A stretch of DNA of 12,370 nucleotides from Cudoniella acicularis (lineage: Eukaryota > Ascomycota > Leotiomycetes > Helotiales > Helotiaceae), in NCBI GenBank assembly GCA_013054445.1, contig JAAMPI010001606.1, positions 1-12,370 on the forward strand, given 5' to 3'. The position numbers and the translations under genes are program-made. This document shows, piece after piece, positions 8,103 through 12,370 of this stretch. Below the pieces are notes generated by a model, which did not search any database, was not told the DNA's origin, and worked only from the letters and a program-made list of their open reading frames with translations. Within the stretch, counting starts at the first letter, position 1, and each line of letters begins with the position of its first letter.

Positions 8103-8155
8103 GGGCAAAGATCGAGGTAAGGTTTAACGACGTCAGGACAATTTCTCAATATCAT

Positions 8156-8389
8156 TTCGAAATTTCCGCTCTTGGGACAGGTGCCTAACAAAGTATTATG
8201 TGGTTATGTCACGATTTCCGTTTGAAATGCTGCAAATTCACTCTGAGAAGGGAGCCAATCAGGAGAATTAGGCCGAGGCTGCTCTGCTATGGGCGCTGGG
8301 GAACGCCCTCTCCTCGTTATCAACTCTCTTATCTACCTCAAAAAAGAGTCGACCGCAAAAGAAGAACTTCTCCAAGATTTGCTACCAAC
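8156..8389. promoter_or_regulatory. Head-to-head spacer between two gene remnants
   Basis: The minus-strand remnant's first plausible ATG (8155-8153) and the plus-strand ATG (8390) leave about 234 bp between them, which would have served as a divergent promoter. The frame of the plus-strand gene is open upstream to an ATG at 8198, but the region is less acidic and the ATG at 8390, in the context ACCAACATGG, fits better. No TATA box or known motif is visible. Confidence 0.35.
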
Positions 8390-9846
8390 ATGGACGACGA
8401 CATGGATACGACAAACCACATGCACGCCACGCCCTTGTACCGCCCGCGCGGTTTCGACACGCCTCAGATGACGGAGCGAGAAATCATACTGGACTTGACC
8501 ATCCAGGCTCTCCTCGAGGTCAAGTCCGGTCTCTCAAGCACTCCATTCCGATCAGAGTTTAACCCAGACACTTCCATCGACTCACAAATCCAAACTCTCT
8601 TCAGGATCGCGTACAAACTGCACCGCACTGTCAACGAGTTGGCTGGTATGTGTAGTTGTTTCCGCAGATGGAGCGTCTATTGACTTCAATTTTTTAGATG
8701 GCTGGAACGGGAACGGCAATGGTGCCGCGAAGAGGAAACACGATGGCGAAGAGGACGATGTCTACTTGTATAGAGAGGCTTTGGCGAAGAAGCGGAGGAG
8801 TGGCCAACCGCTGTTGGATGATGAACCGCAGTTTCACTTTTCGCAGTTCACCAAGGTTCGATAAGAGCAACTTGTGGCGCATTACAATGACCGTTTGAAG
8901 CGCGAAGAGGGCTACGATGACCATGAGGACGATGAGGAAGACGAGGAAGACGATTCCGATCACGATCGCCCTGACTTGGATGAAGACAATATGTCAGATG
9001 CAGAGGATAAAGAAGATTCCCCATCCCCAAGCCGGCATGTGGACCGTTACCCAACTTACAGCTTCGAAAATGAAGAAGACTCCCCATCTCCACGCGGGCA
9101 TGCAGGTCGCTTGCCTACCTATAACTCCGAAAATGAGGACGAAGACGAAGGCTCCGATAGTGGAATTGACTCCGGTAATGCCGATAGCGCTGGCAATGAT
9201 GACGACGACGAGGACGAAGAAGATTCCAATTCCGGAGACAACTCTGACTCCGAATCAGACAGCGCTCGCATTGTGCTTTATGGACGTATACCTCGCCCTC
9301 GCCCTGTTACTTGCCCGATCTCCCTCAAGGAGTATTACAGCCAGTTTGCGTTTGTCACCCCCTTTTCCCAATTTTATAATTTCACATACTTAAAATCAAA
9401 ATGGCTAACTTTAATATCTTCAGTACCGACTGTCCTGAAGTCCCACCTCCTCCAGATGTCAACACCGCTTTAGGCGCAATTTTTAATTTTTAATTTGGCG
9501 GCAGCGGTTCAATAGCCAAGGGCAGAGACAATGGTGCCGATTTTGTGCAAAGAAAGAAGGAGCAAACCGAGCAATTCGCGAGTTCATCGTTGGGAAAGAA
9601 AGAGGAGCCATTGTGCGAGTTTGCGAATCTATCGTTGAGGTTGAAGGAGGTGCCGCCTGTGAAGATACGACGAGGGAGATGTCGACACTTAAGGCACCGG
9701 TGGAGATGTCGGGGAGCCTGTTGAAAATGGTTGGAGAGATGCTAGCTGAGGAAATTTCGCCGTTGAGCCTTGGTGCTAAACAAGAAGAAGCCATGTTTAG
9801 AGATGTAGACTCGGAGGATGCCATTGAGAGGAGACAGTGGGGTTGA
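8390..9846 (+). pseudogene. Acidic low-complexity protein gene with in-frame stops, family unknown
   Basis: I do not recognise the family. Exon 1 is 8390-8645 (MDDDMDTTNHMHATPLYRPR, then an amphipathic segment). A clear 52-nt intron (8646-8697, GTATGT to TTTTTTAG) joins it in phase to exon 2 at 8698. That exon encodes a basic stretch (AKRKHDGEEDD, later AKKRRSG) and reaches TAA at 8862-8864, closing a 140-residue product. The same frame goes on for 159 codons: a helix-like stretch (EQLVAHYNDRLKREEGY), then a long Asp/Glu/Ser region with a 21-residue tandem repeat. A second intron (9344-9423, GCTAAC branch, TTCAG) joins in phase to TDCPEVPPPPDVNTALGAIF and a second TAA at 9491-9493. Coding-like sequence continues in that frame to about 9670, then shifts to the frame ending TGA 9844-9846. 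Either a decayed gene or a short gene with an unexplained open tail; the former fits better. Confidence 0.6.
9012..9137 (+). repeat. 63-bp tandem coding repeat (two 21-residue units)
   Basis: Units 9012-9074 and 9075-9137 are in frame and encode EDSPSPSRHVDRYPTYS and then FENE, followed by EDSPSPRGHAGRLPTYN and SENE. The conserved positions are EDSPSP, the His three residues on, Arg, PTY and ENE. They lie within the acidic region of the plus-strand remnant. Confidence 0.85.
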
Positions 9847-10550
9847 GCGTGCCTGGTTTCTCCTTTTGGGGAATAAACAAAGGGGATCTGGAGTGATTGT
9901 TGAGTTGCTGGTTCATGCTAGATAATTCGGGGTGATTCTGGCAACTTTCGTTGGTTGATTTTAACTGTACTTGTAGCTTTGCAATAGTGGATAGTCTCTT
10001 TTTCTTTGTGGTAATGTGGTAGGTTATGCGGTAATGATGCTAGTTGTTTCTAAATGACCTAAGACATTGGCGGTACAGTTTCGTGGATCTTGGCTTTACA
10101 AATTTTGATGTCTGTCTAAAATGCTTTACCATGAGCATCGGGCCAACAACCTACCGCTCAAGCTGGGTCCTGGAGTAAAGTACCTATCATTCTTCCTTGC
10201 CCATCGGAACTATCAGATAAAGACATGCAAACAAAGTTTCCCGGGAGAAAAGAAAAAAAAAAGCGACATGGTATCGGTTAAAGTCTTAAATTATTTTAAT
10301 CAACACGAATGTTCCTACATGCGATAAGACTCTCGACTACCCCTTTTTAATCTAATATAAAGTATATATATCCGGAAGAACACTTAAAGCGCTGGCCCCA
10401 CCTCACGACAAAGTGCCCCGCGCCTCGGACTTCTGGATATATGATTCCTCCACCTCTCCCCCTTTCAATACACTCCACTCGTTTCCATTTTCCTCACTCA
10501 CTTTCAAGTTACATATTCACCTGACACCTAAATTTTCTCCAACTACAAAA
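9847..10550. other. Intergenic spacer and promoter of the secreted-protein gene
   Basis: About 700 bp with no supported gene. The open frame 10121-10327 has no coding character. An A-rich tract lies at about 10246-10261. At about 10350-10372 is a TATA-rich block (TAATATAAAGTATATATATC), roughly 180 bp upstream of the next ATG, followed by a long pyrimidine-rich leader (about 10440-10540), a common feature of fungal core promoters. Confidence 0.5.
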
Positions 10551-11186
10551 ATGCGCCTCAACATACTCGCCGCGCTTTTACTAGCACCCCTCAGCTCCCT
10601 CGCTGCTCCATCCCCTATCCAAAATGCATCGCCGCCAAGCAGAGTAATCCATGCCTCTGAAGCCGTCGTGACGCCGCCACCCTGCAAAGCCATTGTGCCC
10701 GCGCCAACGGAAGAAGAAACGCATGCGCGATTTGATGAGTTTGCCAATGCCTTTCTAGTTACTAAGAATATCACGAATGCCTTTGAGTACATTAGTTCCG
10801 TTTATATCGTGAGTCCTTCCTCTCTCTGCTCCCCTTTCTCAACCTAGCAGTTGTAAACGGAATTGAGTTACAAGGTACAAGTGCTAAAAGAAAGGTAGAA
10901 TCACAACCCCTACGCCAAAGCCAATGGTCCGGATGCCGCGCTCGATATTTTAGGTCCGATTTGGAGTGGTCTGGATATCACGGTTTTGAGGACGAAGTTT
11001 AATGGCACGTTTGGGTGGTTAAATTATAATGTTACGACAATGGGGGAAGTGGTGGATAGGTATCGTTGGGAGGATGGGTGTATTGTTGAGCATGTATGTT
11101 TTATATTTTATATTTTTGAGATTTTGTGATGGTGAGAATACTGACAATGATAGTGGGATCAGGGGGAGAAATTCCCGGCGAGATAA
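10551..11186 (+). CDS. Secreted SnoaL-like (NTF2-fold) small protein
   Basis: Three exons, 10551-10808, 10899-11093 and 11154-11186, join in phase 0 into 161 residues; donors are GTGAGT and GTATGT, acceptors GGTAG and GATAG, branches GCTAAAA and CTGAC. Residues 1-19 are a signal peptide (ILAALLLAPLSSLAA), so the protein should enter the secretory pathway. Residues about 58-158 match the SnoaL-like fold family by its landmarks: an N-terminal helix (FDEFANAFLV), YINHNPYAK across the first junction, and RYRWEDGCIVEHWDQGEKFP near the end. Family members include polyketide cyclases and many proteins of unknown role, so the substrate cannot be named. Cys45 and Cys147 could pair, and there are N-glycosylation sequons at Asn25, 73, 121 and 130. 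The ATG at 10551 is chosen over open frame upstream because it starts the signal peptide. The gene is intact yet sits directly beside AT-rich repeat DNA. Confidence 0.85.
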
Positions 11187-11340
11187 GAAGGCTCTTATAT
11201 ATGTATTGGTATTGAGGAATACGAATAGGGCGGTTGTGGATATTAGGGGATTAAGAGGTGTAGATAGATATACCTGATGTTATACGACGGGAATGTTAGC
11301 ACTTCTCAACCGATATCTCACGCGAGCAGCGCTGCCTTTA

Positions 11341-11408
11341 CTCAGGCCCGGCTCAGGCCTAGCTCAGGTTCGGCTTAAGTTCGCTTAGGTTTACTTAGGC
11401 CTACTCAC
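11341..11408 (+). repeat. Degenerate 10-11 bp tandem repeat
   Basis: About seven units follow each other: CTCAGGCCCGG, CTCAGGCCTAG, CTCAGGTTCGG, CTTAAGTTCG, CTTAGGTTTA, CTTAGGCCTA and CTCACCC. The differences are largely C/T, in keeping with RIP on an originally uniform CTCAGGCC-type array. Confidence 0.75.
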
Positions 11409-11446
11409 CCTATTCATATACTTACTAGAAATCATTAACTTTTAAC

Positions 11447-11468
11447 GAGGGGCCTGAAAAGGCCCCTC
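11447..11468. repeat. GC hairpin
   Basis: GAGGGGCC (11447-11454) and GGCCCCTC (11461-11468) form a perfect 8-bp stem with loop TGAAAA. It stands out in AT-rich DNA; a bacterial-type terminator is not expected in this genome. Confidence 0.7.
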
Positions 11469-11738
11469 TTCCCTTACCTAGGGATCCTAAATATTTACCC
11501 TACCTAATCTAAAATTAGCCTTCAATTCTTTTCCTTACTATTAAGTTTGACTTATCTTTTCTAAATTCCGTCTTAATATTAATACCTTACTTTATATAGA
11601 AAGTTCTAGCTACTTAGAGGTATAGTATCGCTTAAAGAGGTAGATATCGTGTCTTCTCGCCTTATACTAATATAAATTCTATATTACCTTACTAGAACCT
11701 TATTAGAGACTCGATGTAACAGCACGTGACTAGCGTGT

Positions 11739-11821
11739 ATAGCGAATGATATAAATAGCTTTTACTACTCGGCTATCGGGCCAAAAAGGCATAAGAATAA
11801 GGTTAAAGCCTTATTCGCTAT
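11739..11821. repeat. Nested inverted repeats
   Basis: ATAGCGAAT (11739-11747) pairs with ATTCGCTAT (11813-11821), and GAATAAGG (11795-11802) pairs with CCTTATTC (11809-11816). The two right arms overlap, so the two folds exclude each other. Confidence 0.6.
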
Positions 11822-11861
11822 TCTACTATATATAGTCTATACCCCGAAGTACACCCGACAC

Positions 11862-11876
11862 GCCCCCGTCAGGGGC
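11862..11876. repeat. Short GC hairpin
   Basis: GCCCC (11862-11866) pairs with GGGGC (11872-11876) around loop CGTCA. Confidence 0.5.
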
Positions 11877-12030
11877 ACGTAACGCGTATGTCACTCCAGG
11901 CCTGTAACAACTTATATATCTTCTCTCTTCTTATCTATCTTCTATCTTCTCGCCTACCTTATTGTAAGAAGGAGGCGTTAGTAGGCAAAGAAGTCACGTG
12001 TAAGAGGAAAAAGATTCAGTATAGAACTAA

Positions 12031-12056
12031 TCTCTAGCCCCGGGGGGGTCTAGAGA
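12031..12056. repeat. GC-rich hairpin
   Basis: TCTCTAG (12031-12037) pairs with CTAGAGA (12050-12056); the inner CCCC and GGGG continue the stem past one unpaired T. A 5-base CCCCC (12059-12063) can compete for the same G run. Confidence 0.6.
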
Positions 12057-12370
12057 AGCCCCCTTTTATTAGCTATCTACTACCGATAGGGGTCCGATAC
12101 CAAGGCCTAATAATAATAGAAATCAATAGCATTATCTAGCATACCGTGCCACGTATCAAGTGCCCTAGAACCATGATCCTAGATGTCAGAGGTTTACTAC
12201 CGACATCATTCCGGACATCCGCCGACGATCTAAGCCACGTGACGGACGCCCCCTAGCAGGTAAGCGAACTACATCACAGGATACCCCCCTTATATAACGC
12301 GACCCCGCGGCACGCTAAACCTAAAATAGCGAGTGATTACCGAGCTAAAACACGGTCCGTGTGTTCCTAT

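Larger units (their letters stand above)
5423..8155 (-). pseudogene. Large decayed gene on the minus strand, family unknown
   Basis: Fragments with convincing coding composition and splice sites line up on the minus strand, so I read them as one damaged gene. From 5' to 3': a duplicated segment (8155-7677) ending at donor ACG/GTAAGT; 7610-7424 with a basic stretch (FKARKRKKPEVKPPKNPG); 7275-7031, an acidic Ser-rich region; an AT-rich insertion; 6600-6006; 5946-5643; and 5579-5423. The intron 6005-5947 (GTGAGT, GCTAAC, TTCTAG) joins two frames exactly. Its downstream exon encodes FLIPLRHQAKCSRFTEREFA and a Lys/Arg-rich end. Lesions: in-frame TGA at 6208-6206 and 6175-6173, TAG at 5532-5530, frame changes near 7545, 7190-7181 (ten A) and 6515, and the insertion at 6612-7025. 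Exact joins, the start and the 3' end are unsure. No known domain is recognised. Some lesions could instead be missed introns or sequencing errors. Confidence 0.6.
11723..12243. promoter_or_regulatory. Three GTCACGTG (Cbf1/bHLH-type) motifs
   Basis: The 8-mer GTCACGTG lies at 11993-12000 and, inverted, at 11723-11730 and 12236-12243. It matches RTCACRTG, the site of the yeast bHLH factor Cbf1. The same 8-mer occurs once more in the window, at 2804-2811 in the divergent promoter. Whether a factor binds here is unknown. Confidence 0.5.
11277..12370. mobile_element. AT-rich, RIP-like repeat DNA, possibly LTR-derived
   Basis: No ORF of note occurs in over 1 kb. In 11471-11720 I count one CA and about three TG dinucleotides against dozens of TA, the pattern left by RIP (C to T in CpA). 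The stretch has GC-rich hairpins, degenerate tandem repeats and, at 12291-12297, TATATAA. Its left border just after the secreted-protein gene begins TGTTATACGACGGG (about 11279), and LTRs usually start with TG, but no matching right end lies within the window. Transposon origin is inferred. Confidence 0.5.

Noticed and set aside
9483..9824. 113-codon minus-strand ORF with a true ATG
   Set aside because: Ser/Thr/Pro-rich composition as expected from the reverse of the acidic plus-strand coding sequence; no family signal.
10121..10327. 68-codon plus-strand ORF in the spacer
   Set aside because: Contains the A-rich tract, has no coding composition and no splice or promoter context.
11029..11277. 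82-codon plus-strand ORF over the last exons of the secreted protein
   Set aside because: It reads through the second intron in another frame; the spliced SnoaL-like frame has the family motifs.
1..12370. tRNA, rRNA, CRISPR array or bacterial operon structure
   Set aside because: No cloverleaf with intact A/B boxes, no rRNA-like block and no regularly spaced direct repeats were seen; the gene structures are eukaryotic.

Overview
The window looks like nuclear DNA of a filamentous ascomycete (Pezizomycotina). Evidence: genes on both strands broken by short introns (49-66 nt for most) with GTAAGT/GTATGT-type donors and CTAAC/CTGAC branch points, an ER cyclophilin and a mitochondrial ribosomal protein of fungal type, and AT-rich stretches poor in CA/TG, as left by repeat-induced point mutation (RIP). 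Family calls come from reading translated motifs by eye; no database was searched.

Left part, about 1-4430, is ordinary gene space. It holds a possible 3' gene end at the edge (low confidence), a small coiled-coil protein gene on the minus strand (478-1236), an ER cyclophilin B gene on the minus strand (1625-2658), the mitochondrial small-subunit protein uS13m on the plus strand (2920-3437) and an unrecognised nuclear-type protein on the minus strand (3771-4427). Cyclophilin B and uS13m are divergent and share about 260 bp of promoter DNA. The cyclophilin reading frame offers two ends: a soluble ER form ending HVEL, or, if one more intron is removed, a form with a C-terminal membrane anchor.

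Middle part, 4430-9850, is degraded. After an AT-rich, hairpin-rich spacer come two head-to-head gene remnants: a large minus-strand one (about 5423-8155), with in-frame stops, frameshifts, a MITE-like insertion and a 205-bp tandem duplication, and a plus-strand acidic protein gene (8390-9846), broken by two in-frame TAA codons and a frameshift. Both keep convincing splice sites and coding-like composition, so the decay, if real, is recent.

Right part: an intact three-exon gene for a small secreted SnoaL-like protein (10551-11186), then, within about 100 bp, more than 1 kb of AT-rich, CA/TG-poor DNA with GC hairpins, degenerate tandem repeats, three GTCACGTG motifs and a TATATAA box. This is probably RIP-affected transposon DNA, possibly the start of an LTR element that runs out of the window.
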